In this document: positions 38,339-48,074 of the stretch, in pieces
Layout: each line of letters starts with the position of its first letter
Position numbering within the stretch: position 1 is the stretch's first letter
Source: Ferrigenium straubiae
GTDB taxonomy: Bacteria > Pseudomonadota > Gammaproteobacteria > Burkholderiales > Gallionellaceae
NCBI GenBank assembly: GCA_019449655.1
Contig: JAHQXD010000004.1
Coordinates: 1-64,000 of the forward strand
DNA: 64,000 nt
Reading direction: 5' to 3'
Notes under the pieces: model-generated
What the model saw: the letters and a program-made list of their open reading frames with translations, nothing else
What the model was told of the DNA's origin: nothing
The model's database searches: none
Program-made: the position numbers and the translations under genes

Positions 38339-38928
38339 GCAGCCTCCTTGCTGTCGTCGCCGATGAGGAGTCGCCCGTCGCTGAGGTATTTATGCGGCGG
38401 AACGATCAAATTGGTCGGTGCGGGCACGCCCTTGAAAACGCGTGCCGCCAGGTCGAAGCGCGAGCCGTGGCAGGGGCAGAACCAGCCGCCCGCCCAGTCC
38501 CTGCCCAGATCGACCGGGGCAATCTCGGGGCGATAGGTCGGTGAGCAGCCCAGATGGGTGCAGATACCGAGCACCACAAGGTACTCGGGCTTGATGGAGC
38601 GGTAGGGGTTTTTGCAGTATGCGGGTTGCTGCGGGACGGTTGAATCCGGGTCGACCAGTTTGTCGTCATGCCTGGCCAGCAGATCGAGCATTTCAGGGGT
38701 GCGGCGCACAATCCACACCGGTTTGCCCTGCCACTCGACGCTGATCATCATGCCGGGCTCGATGCCGCTCACGTCCACTTCAACCGGGGCGCCGGCCGCC
38801 TTGGCGCGCTCACTCGGCATCAGGCTCAGCACGAATGGGGCGCCGGCTCCCGCTGCGGCAATTCCGCCTGCCGCGGTCGTGGCGGCGATCAACAACTTGC
38901 GCTTGCTGCGATCTACATTGTCAGTCAT
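38335..38928 (-). CDS. petA: Rieske iron-sulfur subunit of the bc1 complex
   Basis: The 197-residue protein has a Tat-type N-terminal anchor ([17 protein letters not shown]) and the 2Fe-2S cluster motifs CTHLGC and CPCHGSRFD. It takes electrons from quinol at the Qo site. It heads petABC, which is read away from glmU; the 291 bp between them hold promoters and several hairpins. Confidence 0.96.
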   Translation of the reverse strand: MTDNVDRSKRKLLIAATTAAGGIAAAGAGAPFVLSLMPSERAKAAGAPVEVDVSGIEPGMMISVEWQGKPVWIVRRTPEMLDLLARHDDKLVDPDSTVPQQPAYCKNPYRSIKPEYLVVLGICTHLGCSPTYRPEIAPVDLGRDWAGGWFCPCHGSRFDLAARVFKGVPAPTNLIVPPHKYLSDGRLLIGDDSKEAA

Positions 38929-38944
38929 GGCCGCTCGTCCCTTT

Positions 38945-39160
38945 TAATAGTATTGCGCTATTACCCGGATGACGATTCCGGCTGGAACTGTAATGACTGC
39001 CCGTATTGCTTTAAGCTTCGAAGCGGGTCGGGCGCAGTTTGCCGGGACAAACAAATGCATGGCAGTTGGCATGAAACTCATGCCGACAGTGATTACTATA
39101 TAGCAAAATTGCCTGATGCAAGATACGGTATACCCAGTATTCCTTGGCGACATGCCAAGG
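38945..39160. repeat. Hairpin-rich gap between petA and glmU
   Basis: The 291-bp divergent gap 38929-39219 holds no gene but has several short inverted repeats: TAATAG/CTATTA at 38946-38964, the palindrome GCTTCGAAGC near 39013, GGCATGA-AAC-TCATGCC at 39068-39084 and CCTTGGC-GACAT-GCCAAGG at 39142-39160. A TATACT -10-like hexamer lies at 39191-39196, 24 bases before the glmU ATG. The hairpins may be operators or leader RNA structure. Confidence 0.45.
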
Positions 39161-39219
39161 CTGCCAATGGCTGCGACCTTTCTTTTTGTTTATACTGCGG
39201 CATATCCAGAAGGCCGAAC

Positions 39220-40584
39220 ATGAGCGCATTGAACATCGTGGTCCTCGCTGCCGGTAAAGGCACGCGCATGTATTCCGAAAAACCCAAGGTATTGCACGCA
39301 CTGGCAGGCAGGCCGCTGCTCCAGCATGTGCTGGATTGCGCCATGGCGCTCGAGCCAAAACAGGTCTGCGTGGTGTACGGGCATGGCGGGGATGCCGTGC
39401 CGCAGGCGATGCGGCAGTACGATGCGAAATTCGTCATCCAGGAGCCGCAGCTCGGTACTGGCCATGCCGTACAGCAGACGATGCCACATCTCGCCGATGA
39501 CAGCCGGACGCTGGTGGTGTACGGGGACGTGCCGCTGATCCAGCCCAGCACGCTGCACCGGATGCGGCAGGCGGGCGAGGGCTTGGTGCTGCTGACGGTC
39601 GAACTGGACAATCCGGCAGGCTACGGGCGCATCGTGCGCGACGCGCAGGGCGATGTGCTTTGCATCGTCGAGGAAAAGGACGCGACGCCCGAGCAGCGCG
39701 AAATCAGGGAGGTGAACACCGGCATCCTGCTTGCGCCGACCGGCAAGCTGCGCGAGTGGCTGGCCAACTTGAAGAGCGACAATGCGCAGGGCGAGTATTA
39801 CCTGACCGACGTCGTCGCGATGGCGGTGGGGCAGGGCGTTGCGGTGCATACCGTGCAGCCCGCCCACGCATGGGAAATCCACGGCATCAACAGCAAGGCG
39901 CAACTGGCCGCACTGGAGCGCACCTGGCAGCAGGTCGAGGCGGACCGCCTGCTGGCGCACGGCGTGACGCTCGCCGATCCGGCGCGCATCGACGTGCGCG
40001 GCAGGTTGTTCTGCGGGCACGATGTCGGGATCGATGTCGGCTGCATTTTCGAAGGCGACGTGACCCTGGGCAGCAATGTGCACGTGGGGGCTTACAGCGT
40101 TATCCGGAATGCCAGTATCGCCGATGGCACCAGCATTGCTCCCTACAGCCTGATCGACAGCAGCGAGGTGGGCGCCAACTGCGTTATCGGCCCGTACGCG
40201 CGCCTGCGCCCCGGCACGAGGCTGCACGATGAGGTGCATATCGGCAATTTCGTCGAGGTCAAGAACAGCGAGATCGCGCAGGGCAGCAAGGCGAACCATC
40301 TCAGCTACATCGGCGACAGCACGGTGGGCAGCCGCGTGAACGTCGGCGCGGGCACCATCACCTGCAATTACGACGGCGCAAACAAATATCGCACCGTTAT
40401 CGAGGACGACGTGTTCATCGGCTCGGCCACACAACTGGTCGCGCCGGTGAAAGTAGGCAAGGGCGCGACCATCGGCGCCGGTTCCACCATCACCAAGGAT
40501 GCGCCGCAGGGTGAACTCACCCTGTCGCGCAGCAAGCAAGCGACCATCAACGGATGGAAACGTCCAACGAAAGAGAAAAAATAG
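39220..40584 (+). CDS. glmU: Bifunctional GlcN-1-P acetyltransferase / GlcNAc-1-P uridylyltransferase
   Basis: The 454-residue enzyme makes UDP-GlcNAc. The N-terminal uridylyltransferase has [15 protein letters not shown] at residues 10-24; the C-terminal left-handed beta-helix of hexapeptide repeats (about 250-440) includes [16 protein letters not shown] and [14 protein letters not shown]. The ATG at 39220 gives the family N-terminus; the upstream open frame has no start context. glmS follows 1 base after the stop. Confidence 0.96.
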   Translation: MSALNIVVLAAGKGTRMYSEKPKVLHALAGRPLLQHVLDCAMALEPKQVCVVYGHGGDAVPQAMRQYDAKFVIQEPQLGTGHAVQQTMPHLADDSRTLVVYGDVPLIQPSTLHRMRQAGEGLVLLTVELDNPAGYGRIVRDAQGDVLCIVEEKDATPEQREIREVNTGILLAPTGKLREWLANLKSDNAQGEYYLTDVVAMAVGQGVAVHTVQPAHAWEIHGINSKAQLAALERTWQQVEADRLLAHGVTLADPARIDVRGRLFCGHDVGIDVGCIFEGDVTLGSNVHVGAYSVIRNASIADGTSIAPYSLIDSSEVGANCVIGPYARLRPGTRLHDEVHIGNFVEVKNSEIAQGSKANHLSYIGDSTVGSRVNVGAGTITCNYDGANKYRTVIEDDVFIGSATQLVAPVKVGKGATIGAGSTITKDAPQGELTLSRSKQATINGWKRPTKEKK

Positions 40585-40585
40585 C

Positions 40586-42412
40586 ATGTGCGGAATCGTA
40601 GGTGCAGTGGCGCAACGCAACGTTGTGCCGATTTTGCTGGAAGGGCTGCAACGCCTGGAATATCGCGGGTATGACTCCGCCGGACTGGTGGTGGTGCATG
40701 ACGGGCAGCTCGAGCGGGTGCGCAGCACCGGGCGGGTTGCCGAGCTGAGCGCGAAGAGTACGGCGACCCAGGGGCTGACCGGCATCGCGCATACGCGCTG
40801 GGCGACGCACGGCGTGCCGAGCGAGCGCAATGCCCATCCGCACCTCAGCCGGAATCATATCGCCGTGGTGCACAACGGCATCATCGAGAACTATGAAGAG
40901 TTGCGCGCCAGCCTGACCGCGGCGGGTTACGAATTCACCTCCGATACCGATACCGAGGTCATCGCGCACCTCATCCACAGCCATTACGCACGCGGCAATT
41001 CACTGCTGGCGGCAACGCAGGCTTCGCTCGCCGAGTTGGTGGGCGCTTACGCCATCGGCGTGATCGCGGTGGATAACCCCGGCCAGCTCATCTGCGCGCG
41101 GCGCGGCAGCCCGCTGCTGCTCGGGGTGGGTGAGGGCGAGCACTTCATCGCCTCGGATGTCTCCGCGCTGCTGCCGGTGACGCGCCGGGTGGTGTATCTC
41201 GAAGAAGGCGACGTGGTCGAACTGGAGCAGCGCGGCTACCGGATTTTCGATGCGCAGGGCCGATGCGTCGAGCGCGCCGTGCAGACCAGCGAACTGAGCA
41301 ACGAGAGCGTCGAGCTCGGCCAGTACCGCCATTACATGCAGAAGGAAATCCACGAACAGCCGCAGGCGCTGGCGAATACGCTGGAATCGGTGTGCAACAG
41401 CCAGTCGCTGATTCCCGGCATCTTCGGCGCGGAAGCGGCGGAGGCCTTCGCCGATATCGACAGCATCCTGATCCTGGCCTGCGGCACCAGCCACCATGCC
41501 GGCATGGTGGCGCGCTACTGGCTGGAGGAAATCGCCGGCATCCGCTGCAGCGTGGAAATCGCGAGCGAATACCGCTACCGCACCAGCGTGCCGAACCCGA
41601 AGACCCTCGTGGTGGTGATCTCCCAGTCCGGCGAGACCGCCGACACCCAGGCCGCGCTGAATCATGCGAAGGCGCAGGGGCATAACCATACGCTCGCGAT
41701 CTGCAACGTGCCGGAAAGCGCGCTGGTGCGCCTGTCCAAACTGCGCCTGCTGACGCGCGCCGGCCCTGAGATCGGCGTAGCCTCGACCAAGGCGTTCACC
41801 ACGCAACTCGCCGCGCTGTTCCTGCTCACGCTGGTGCTGGCCAAGCAGCGCGGCCGCCTGACTGCGCAGCAGGAGCAGCAATACCTGCACGAACTGCGCC
41901 ACCTGCCGGCCGCGGTGCAGAAGGTGCTGGAACTGGAGCCGCAGATTGCCCAACTCGCCGAGCAGTTTTCCGGCAAGCAGCATGCGCTGTTCCTCGGACG
42001 CGGGCTGCACTACCCGATCGCACTGGAAGGCGCGCTCAAGCTCAAGGAAATCTCCTACATCCACGCCGAGGCCTATCCTGCCGGAGAGCTGAAGCACGGC
42101 CCGCTGGCGCTGGTGGACAAGGACATGCCGGTGATCTCGGTTGCGCCGAACGACGCGCTGCTGGAAAAGCTGAAGTCCAACCTGCAGGAAGTACGTGCGC
42201 GCGGCGGCGAGTTGTATGTGTTCGCCGATGCGGATACGCATATCCATGCGGCGGACGGCATCCACATCATGCAAATGCCGGAACACGCAGGGTATTTGAG
42301 CCCTATTCTGCACACCATCCCGCTGCAGCTGCTGGCATATTACGTCGCATTGCAAAAGGGTACGGATGTGGACAAGCCAAGAAACCTCGCCAAATCCGTC
42401 ACCGTGGAATAA
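40586..42412 (+). CDS. glmS: Glutamine-fructose-6-phosphate aminotransferase
   Basis: The 608-residue enzyme makes glucosamine-6-phosphate. Cys2 of [12 protein letters not shown] is the glutaminase nucleophile, two SIS domains follow (about 285-430 and 455-600), and the C-terminus [11 protein letters not shown] is the strict family end. glmU lies 1 base upstream. The coding end forms half of a 20-bp inverted repeat whose loop holds the stop codon, which may affect mRNA 3'-end fate. Confidence 0.96.
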   Translation: MCGIVGAVAQRNVVPILLEGLQRLEYRGYDSAGLVVVHDGQLERVRSTGRVAELSAKSTATQGLTGIAHTRWATHGVPSERNAHPHLSRNHIAVVHNGIIENYEELRASLTAAGYEFTSDTDTEVIAHLIHSHYARGNSLLAATQASLAELVGAYAIGVIAVDNPGQLICARRGSPLLLGVGEGEHFIASDVSALLPVTRRVVYLEEGDVVELEQRGYRIFDAQGRCVERAVQTSELSNESVELGQYRHYMQKEIHEQPQALANTLESVCNSQSLIPGIFGAEAAEAFADIDSILILACGTSHHAGMVARYWLEEIAGIRCSVEIASEYRYRTSVPNPKTLVVVISQSGETADTQAALNHAKAQGHNHTLAICNVPESALVRLSKLRLLTRAGPEIGVASTKAFTTQLAALFLLTLVLAKQRGRLTAQQEQQYLHELRHLPAAVQKVLELEPQIAQLAEQFSGKQHALFLGRGLHYPIALEGALKLKEISYIHAEAYPAGELKHGPLALVDKDMPVISVAPNDALLEKLKSNLQEVRARGGELYVFADADTHIHAADGIHIMQMPEHAGYLSPILHTIPLQLLAYYVALQKGTDVDKPRNLAKSVTVE

Positions 42413-42445
42413 CTACGGTTTGCGGTGGCGAGGTTTCTTGGCTTG
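42373..42445 (+). repeat. 20-bp inverted repeat spanning the glmS stop codon
   Basis: CAAGCCAAGAAACCTCGCCA at 42373-42392, inside the glmS coding end, is repeated exactly in inverted orientation at 42426-42445. The 33-bp loop contains an inner ACCGT/ACGGT stem (42401-42405, 42415-42419) and the TAA stop at 42410-42412. No T-run follows directly. Confidence 0.85.
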
Positions 42446-42452
42446 CGGTGCA

Positions 42453-42478
42453 GGCTAACCTGCATAGCAGGTTAAGCC
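42453..42478 (+). repeat. Second strong hairpin after glmS
   Basis: GGCTAACCTGC pairs around an ATA loop with GCAGGTTAAGCC, an 11-bp stem with one bulge. Together with the upstream repeat it makes 42373-42478 highly structured. Further short pairings (GCCAC/GTGGC near 42523-42538) continue up to the next gene. Confidence 0.7.
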
Positions 42479-42575
42479 CTGGAGGGGCGGCCGAAGCCAC
42501 AAACTGCGGGGAGGGCCAAGCCGCCACATTTGAGTGGCCATGTCTCCCTCTTTCAATTTCAGGAGAAGTTCGCGC

Positions 42576-43340
42576 ATGGCGGTAATCGCCGTATTCAATC
42601 AAAAAGGTGGCGTGGGTAAGACCACGACCTGTCTGAACGTGACGGCTGCGCTGAATATCGCGCAGCAATGCCCCATCGCACTGGACATGGATCCGCAGGG
42701 GCATCTGACCCTGGCCAGCGGGGCGGCGAAGGCAATGCCGAACACCGGCATGGCGGCGTTCTTCAAGGACAAGACCACGCTCTCCGAACTGCTGCAGGAA
42801 ACCCCGGGCGGTTGGCAAATCATTCCGGCTTCGCTGGAACTCGCCAAGATCGATGCGCTACTGGGCAGCGACCCCAAGGCCGCAACGCTGTTGCGTCAGG
42901 GTTTGCGCGAGGATCTGGCGCTGACCGGCGCGCCCATCCTGATCGACTGCTGCCCGATGCTGGGCGTGCTGACGCTCAATGCGCTGCTCGCAACCGACCG
43001 GGTGCTAATCCCGGTTTCGGCTGATTTTCTTTCGCTGCAGGGGGTGCATCGCCTGGACAGTGCGCTCAACGTGCTGGAGGGCAGGCTCAACCGCAGATTC
43101 GAGAGGCGCGTGGTCGTGACGCGCTTCGACTCACGGCGCAAGCTGGCCTACGAAATTTACGACAAGCTCAGGGACCGTTATGGCTCGCTGGTGTGCGAAA
43201 CGCGCATCGGTGAAACCGTCGCGCTGGCAACCAGCCCGATGCACAGCAAGGATGTATTCGACTTCGCGCCGCACAGCCCGGGCGCGGCGGACTACCGGGC
43301 GTTGACCCAGGAGCTGTGGGACAGCGGCTTCTTCGTATGA
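42576..43340 (+). CDS. ParA-family ATPase without a ParB partner
   Basis: The 254-residue MinD/ParA-type ATPase has the deviant Walker A KGGVGKTTTCLN at about residues 10-21, Walker A' ALDMDPQGHL near 40 and Walker B ILIDCCPMLGVLTLNAL. It resembles chromosomal partition or positioning ATPases, but no parB-like gene or DNA-binding protein is adjacent, so the cargo is unknown. The ATG at 42576 has an AGGAGA ribosome site. Confidence 0.85.
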   Translation: MAVIAVFNQKGGVGKTTTCLNVTAALNIAQQCPIALDMDPQGHLTLASGAAKAMPNTGMAAFFKDKTTLSELLQETPGGWQIIPASLELAKIDALLGSDPKAATLLRQGLREDLALTGAPILIDCCPMLGVLTLNALLATDRVLIPVSADFLSLQGVHRLDSALNVLEGRLNRRFERRVVVTRFDSRRKLAYEIYDKLRDRYGSLVCETRIGETVALATSPMHSKDVFDFAPHSPGAADYRALTQELWDSGFFV

Positions 43341-43371
43341 GAAGCTCTTTAAAATTGCTGCAGAGGGTGCC

Positions 43372-43455
43372 TGCGGCGTTGCGCGGTACTCGAAACCCTC
43401 ATGTACTTTAAGTACATTCTGGCTTCTGCGTTGACCAGCGACTTGGCTGGCGTAT
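43372..43455. repeat. Imperfect palindrome around TGTACTTTAAGTACA
   Basis: Within the 215-bp gap 43341-43555 between convergent genes a perfect core palindrome, TGTACTT-T-AAGTACA (about 43399-43413), is flanked by GAAACC and GGCTTC, which also pair. The shape is that of a dispersed repeat or intergenic stem-loop. No other copy was found in this window. Confidence 0.45.
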
Positions 43456-43555
43456 TTTGCCAGCTTAGTCGAATGGCCATGCAAAGCTCCGTGCGCCTTG
43501 CATCCATTCCTCTTCGCGAATTTTAGACAGCTTCTGCTAGGCTAGGCGCAGAGCG

Positions 43556-44869
43556 TCAGTGCTGGGTGCGGCGGATCTGCTTGGCGCGCGCCTCGGCCTG
43601 TGCGGCCAGCTCGGCTTTATTCTGCTTCTTGTATAGGTCGGACAGGATGTCGAGCACGGCCGCCACGTTGGGATGGTTGCCGCCATAGACGGCCTCTTCG
43701 ATCGCGAGGGCGCGATTCAGCGATTGCTCGGCCTCAGCGTATTGCCCCAGCTCCATCTGTATCAGGGCCAAGTTGTTCAGGCTTTTTGCAACTTCGGCAT
43801 GGCCCTGGCCGTAAGCCTTTTCCTCTATGAAAAGCACGCGTTTCGCGACAGGTAACGCCTCGGCATATTTGCCCTGTATCTTGTACAGCCCGACCAGATT
43901 GTCCAGCACCTTGGCGGCTTCCGGGTGATCGACCCCGTAGAATTTTTCTGCGATGCTCAGCGCGCGTTTGTGCATGTCTTCGGCGGCGGCATAGCGATGC
44001 TGCGCCTCATATAGCTTGGCGAGGTAGAAGATCGGTGCCAAGGCGCCGGGCTGGTCGCCGTTCCCGTTGCCCTTCTCGCTGATGGTCAGCGCGCGCTTGA
44101 GCAGCGGTTCGGCATCGGTTTCCCGGCCTTGCGCCTGGTAAACCAGCGCAAGGTTGAACAGGGCTATTTTCACTGCGCTACTGTCCGCGCCAAAAGTTTT
44201 CTCGCGGATCGCCAGGGCGCGCTTGAGCAGGGCTTCTGCCTCGGCATATTGGCCGAGCTCCTGATGCAGGTGCGCCAGATGCATCAGCGAGCCGTCCAGT
44301 TCGCGATGGTTAGCCCCCAGCTCCTTCTCGCGGATGGCGAGCGCGCGCTGGTGCAGCTGGATAGCGATGGCGAACTGGCGCTGGGATTCCTGCAATTCGG
44401 CGAGCCGGAACAGCGGTGCAATCAGTTTGATGCTGTCGGTGCCATAGGCGTTTGCCTCGATGACCAGCGCGCGCTTGAACAGCGGCTCTGTAGCGGCATA
44501 TTTTCCCTGCTCGAGGTACAGTTCGCCGAGGTTGTTGAGCGTCTCGGCCACCGCGAGGTCGTTCTCGCCGAGGCTCGCCTCGCGTATCTTCAGGGCGCGC
44601 CTGAAAAAAGGCTCGGCGGCGGCGTACTTGCGCTGTTTTTCGTAAACCTGCGCCATCCTGTCGAGTTGTTCGGCGACCTTGAGGTGATTGACGCCGTAGG
44701 CGCGCTCCGCGTCGACAATGGCTTTGCGCGCCATGCGGACTTCTTCTTCCTGCTTGATGAGCTCATTCAGGGAGGGCGCGTCGATGTGCCCGGCTTGTGC
44801 AATGGCAGGGTAGGCGAAGGCCAGAAAGAGGCAGCAAGCCATGAAAGGAAACGCCGCTGAGTTTCTCAT
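43556..44869 (-). CDS. Secreted tetratricopeptide repeat protein
   Basis: About 437 residues: a signal peptide (MRNSAAFPFMACCLFLAFAYPAIAQA) and nine consecutive 42-residue TPR units of the kinesin-light-chain type, each with the pattern LY..QG.YAEAE.L..RAL.I.E...G..H. The ATG at 44869 sits 8 bases after AGGAGG; a GTG at 44878 lies inside that ribosome site and is rejected. It is probably a periplasmic protein-binding scaffold. No partner gene is obvious nearby. Confidence 0.85.
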   Translation of the reverse strand: MRNSAAFPFMACCLFLAFAYPAIAQAGHIDAPSLNELIKQEEEVRMARKAIVDAERAYGVNHLKVAEQLDRMAQVYEKQRKYAAAEPFFRRALKIREASLGENDLAVAETLNNLGELYLEQGKYAATEPLFKRALVIEANAYGTDSIKLIAPLFRLAELQESQRQFAIAIQLHQRALAIREKELGANHRELDGSLMHLAHLHQELGQYAEAEALLKRALAIREKTFGADSSAVKIALFNLALVYQAQGRETDAEPLLKRALTISEKGNGNGDQPGALAPIFYLAKLYEAQHRYAAAEDMHKRALSIAEKFYGVDHPEAAKVLDNLVGLYKIQGKYAEALPVAKRVLFIEEKAYGQGHAEVAKSLNNLALIQMELGQYAEAEQSLNRALAIEEAVYGGNHPNVAAVLDILSDLYKKQNKAELAAQAEARAKQIRRTQH

Positions 44870-44981
44870 TTCAGTCACCTCCTTGAATAATTCATCGCAG
44901 GCCGGTGCGGATATTACGGCTATCCCGGCCGATCATCGGCAGGGATGGCCGCGTCCTCGTCGTGGGGAAGGCCGGTAGCCT

Positions 44982-46514
44982 TCAGGCTGCGTAGGAGCCG
45001 ATGATACTCCATGCAACAATGCCCAGCAGCAACAGGCTGATCAGGGTCAGCAGGGTGTTGTTGCGCTTCTGCTGCGCCAGTATCTTGTGCAGCATCTCGG
45101 CGTGTTGTGCTGAGCCGTCGCTCGTCAGACGGCGGTGCAGCACCCGCGGCAGTTGCGGCATCAGGGTGGCGTAGTTCGGTGCTTCGGTGCGCAACGTCTT
45201 GAGGAAGCCGCGCCAGCCGATCTGCTCGTTCATCCAGCGTTCCAGCCACGGTTTGGCGGTCTTCCATAAATCCAGTTCGGGATCGAGCTGCAGGCCCAGG
45301 CCTTCGATGTTGAGTAGCGTCTTCTGCAGCAGCACCAGTTGCGGCTGGACTTCGATGCCGAAGCGGCGCGAAGTCTGGAACAGGCGCAGCAGCACGCGGC
45401 CGAACGAAACTTCGCGCAGCGGCCTGTCGAAGATCGGTTCGCACACCGCGCGGATGGCCGATTCCAGTTCGTCCACGCGGGTGTCGGCGGGCGCCCAGCC
45501 GGATTCGATGTGCGCCTCGGCGACGCGCTTGTAGTCGCGGCGGAAGAAGGCGATGAAGTTCTGCGCCAGGTAATGCTTGTCGGTGTCCGTGAGGGTGCCC
45601 ATGATGCCGAAATCCAGCGCGATGTAGCGCCCGTCTGCCGCCACCTGGACATTGCCCGGGTGCATGTCGGCGTGGAAAAAGCCGTCGCGGAAAACCTGGG
45701 TGTAGAAAATCTCCACGCCGTTTTCGGCAAGCTTGGGAATGTCGATACCCGCTTCGCGCAGCGCGCCCACTTGGCTGACCGGGAAGCCGTACATGCGCTC
45801 CATCACCATGATTTCCGGGCTGCAGTAATCCCAGTACATCTCCGGCACCATGAGCATCGTCGAATTGGCGAAGTTGCGCTTGAGCTGGCTGGCATTGGCA
45901 GCTTCGCGCATCAGATCAAGCTCGTCTTCCAGATGCTTTTCGAACTCCTCGATGACCTCGCGCGGCTTGAGGCGGCGGCCTTCCGCCCACCACTCGACCA
46001 TGTCCGCCGCCGCTTTCAGCAGCGCGACATCGTGTGAAATGATGCCGGTAATGTTGGGGCGCAGGATCTTCACCGCAACATCGCGGCCGTCCGGCAGCAC
46101 GCCGAAATGCACCTGCGCCACCGAGGCGCTGGCGACCGGTGTTTCTTCGAAGCTGCGGAACACCTCGCGCAACGGCTTACCATAGGCCGTTTCCAGCATG
46201 GCTACCGCCTGCGCAGAGGGGAACGGCGGCACCTGGTCCTGCAGCTTGGCAAGCTCGTCGGCGAGGTCGGCCGGCAGCAGGTCGCGCCGGGTAGACAGCA
46301 TCTGCCCGAACTTGACGAAGATCGGGCCGAGATTTTCCAGCGCGCGGCGCAGCCTGACCGCGCGCGGTTCGGAGACGTTGCGCATGAACAGCAGGAGGTT
46401 CAGCGGTGTGCGCAGCCAGCGCACCTGCTCGGGCGCGAGCAGGAATTCATCCAGCCCGAAGCGCAGCACGACAAAGATGATTTTCAGTAACCGCAGAAAA
46501 CGTAACATATTCAA
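44982..46514 (-). CDS. ubiB: Ubiquinone biosynthesis atypical kinase UbiB
   Basis: The 510-residue protein belongs to the ABC1/ADCK family required for ubiquinone synthesis. The KxGQ motif [16 protein letters not shown] is near residue 70, the Ala-rich loop [11 protein letters not shown] near 125, and catalytic HADMHPGN and LDFGIMG follow. A hydrophobic C-terminal helix anchors it. Its start overlaps the ubiJ stop by 4 bases. Confidence 0.95.
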   Translation of the reverse strand: MNMLRFLRLLKIIFVVLRFGLDEFLLAPEQVRWLRTPLNLLLFMRNVSEPRAVRLRRALENLGPIFVKFGQMLSTRRDLLPADLADELAKLQDQVPPFPSAQAVAMLETAYGKPLREVFRSFEETPVASASVAQVHFGVLPDGRDVAVKILRPNITGIISHDVALLKAAADMVEWWAEGRRLKPREVIEEFEKHLEDELDLMREAANASQLKRNFANSTMLMVPEMYWDYCSPEIMVMERMYGFPVSQVGALREAGIDIPKLAENGVEIFYTQVFRDGFFHADMHPGNVQVAADGRYIALDFGIMGTLTDTDKHYLAQNFIAFFRRDYKRVAEAHIESGWAPADTRVDELESAIRAVCEPIFDRPLREVSFGRVLLRLFQTSRRFGIEVQPQLVLLQKTLLNIEGLGLQLDPELDLWKTAKPWLERWMNEQIGWRGFLKTLRTEAPNYATLMPQLPRVLHRRLTSDGSAQHAEMLHKILAQQKRNNTLLTLISLLLLGIVAWSIIGSYAA

Positions 46515-47092
46515 TGATCCTTTGCTGCCGCCAGTTGCCTGATGCGTTGCTCCATGCGCGCCACATCGTCGCGCAGCGTGTCGACTTGTTGCACGAACGC
46601 GTCGATTTGCTGTCTGCTGGCCAGAAGCGGGTGTTCTTCGGTGAAATATGTCGCCGCCGATTTCGAGAAGTTTTCCGATGTGCCGTGCAGCCGTTGCCGG
46701 GCGCCCCGCACAGTCTGCATAATGCGTTCTGCGGAAGTATTGCCGGTGATGCGGCCAAGGTCATGCGCCGTATCCCAGCGCAGATTGTGCGACAGGAAGA
46801 AGATTTCCGTCAGCAGCGCGGCATCGCCTTCGGTGTGAATTTCAGCTTGGGCATGCTCGTCGTGAAGCGCGAGGCGCGGCAGTAGGGTGGGGGGGATGAC
46901 GAGGATGGCGTCCGCAGTGGTTGAGGTATCGGTGCTGCGCAGCGTTCCATCCGCCAGGATGGTGCAGGCGAAGGAAAACGGTGCGATGTCGAAGCGAGCC
47001 GTCTTCCCTGCGAAGCGCGCAAGCCTGGCAAGCGCCCAGCCGTTCTGTGCGAGCAAATAGTTCAGCGCCGCAGCAGAGGGGTGGGGGAACAT
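46511..47092 (-). CDS. ubiJ: Ubiquinone biosynthesis accessory factor UbiJ
   Basis: The 193-residue protein has an SCP2 sterol-carrier-like N-terminal domain (about 10-120) and a C-terminal coiled coil ([20 protein letters not shown]). UbiJ organises the soluble Ubi complex by binding hydrophobic intermediates. The 4-base overlap with ubiB fits. ubiE, often the upstream neighbour, is replaced here by a Tim44-like gene. Confidence 0.88.
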   Translation of the reverse strand: MFPHPSAAALNYLLAQNGWALARLARFAGKTARFDIAPFSFACTILADGTLRSTDTSTTADAILVIPPTLLPRLALHDEHAQAEIHTEGDAALLTEIFFLSHNLRWDTAHDLGRITGNTSAERIMQTVRGARQRLHGTSENFSKSAATYFTEEHPLLASRQQIDAFVQQVDTLRDDVARMEQRIRQLAAAKDH

Positions 47093-47098
47093 GGCCGC

Positions 47099-47959
47099 TT
47101 AATGCAGGGCGGTCTGTTGAATACCGGCCAGCAGCCAGACCGACTTGTCATCGCTCAGATCCTTCTGCACATGCCAGATTTCATTCACGTCTGCCGGCGT
47201 GCCGCTGTTTTCGCGCAGCTGCCCGGTGAAGCGCACGCTGGCGATCGCCAGATTGCCCTCGTTCGCCACCTCCAGCAGTTCGCCGCTGACCGACAGCACG
47301 TCGGTTTTCTGTGGCGCATCGCCGCGCTCCTGCATCTGCATCGAGATTTCGGCGAACATTTCCGGCGTCGTGTATTCGCGGATATCGTTCAGGTCCTTGC
47401 GGTCGTTCGCGGCCTGCAGGCGGATGAAAGTGGTCTTCGCGCTGCGCAGGAAACTTTCCACCGGGAAATCTGCCGGGATATTGGCCGTTGTGGCCGCAGG
47501 CGCCGGGCTTGTCGAGCCGCCGGACAGCGGCTGCGGGGCGGTGTAGGGTGCGCCAGCCCCGGCGTATTGCATGGCAGGCTGAGGTTGTTGCTTGCGGAAT
47601 TTTGCCAGCAGGAACATCACCGCCATTGCGCCGAGGAGGATCATCAGGATGGTGCCCATGCCTTCACCCAGCCCCATGTTGGCAAGCAGCGCACCCAGCC
47701 CGGCGCCGATTGCCAGCCCGGCCAGCGGCCCTAGCCACTTGTTGCCGGCCGGTTGAGCGGGAGCTGCCTGTGCAGGCGTTGCACCCTGAGCGGGAGCGGG
47801 TGCGGGTGCAGCGGCAGGAGCCTTCTGCGCCTGTTGCGGAGCCATGGTCCGTTGTTTGCCGAAACTGCCGCCTCCGCCGAAACGTTTGGCTTCCGCCGTC
47901 GCGGCAAACAGGCTCACGCTGGTCAGAGCGACCGTCAATATCATCAAAAACCGTTTCAT
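47099..47959 (-). CDS. Tim44-like domain protein
   Basis: The 286-residue protein has a signal or anchor sequence, a Pro/Ala-rich segment (about 45-73), a Gly-rich hydrophobic helix (about 78-118) and a C-terminal Tim44-like domain (about 150-286) with FLRSAKTTFIRLQAANDRKD. The domain binds membranes or lipids in other systems; its bacterial function is unknown. It lies 6 bp upstream of ubiJ and may be co-expressed with the ubiquinone genes. Confidence 0.88.
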   Translation of the reverse strand: MKRFLMILTVALTSVSLFAATAEAKRFGGGGSFGKQRTMAPQQAQKAPAAAPAPAPAQGATPAQAAPAQPAGNKWLGPLAGLAIGAGLGALLANMGLGEGMGTILMILLGAMAVMFLLAKFRKQQPQPAMQYAGAGAPYTAPQPLSGGSTSPAPAATTANIPADFPVESFLRSAKTTFIRLQAANDRKDLNDIREYTTPEMFAEISMQMQERGDAPQKTDVLSVSGELLEVANEGNLAIASVRFTGQLRENSGTPADVNEIWHVQKDLSDDKSVWLLAGIQQTALH

Positions 47960-48074
47960 GTATTCCTCTTGGGTGCGGTTAACAAAGCGGGCGTAAGTAT
48001 AGCATCAGAGATTGCCGCCACCCTTCATGCTCCTCAATCATGACGCACTGGCGCGATTCCGCTACACTTTCGCC

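Noticed and set aside
38668..39219. N-terminal extension of GlmU
   Set aside because: The upstream part overlaps petA antisense and the divergent promoter region; family length and start motif place the ATG at 39220.
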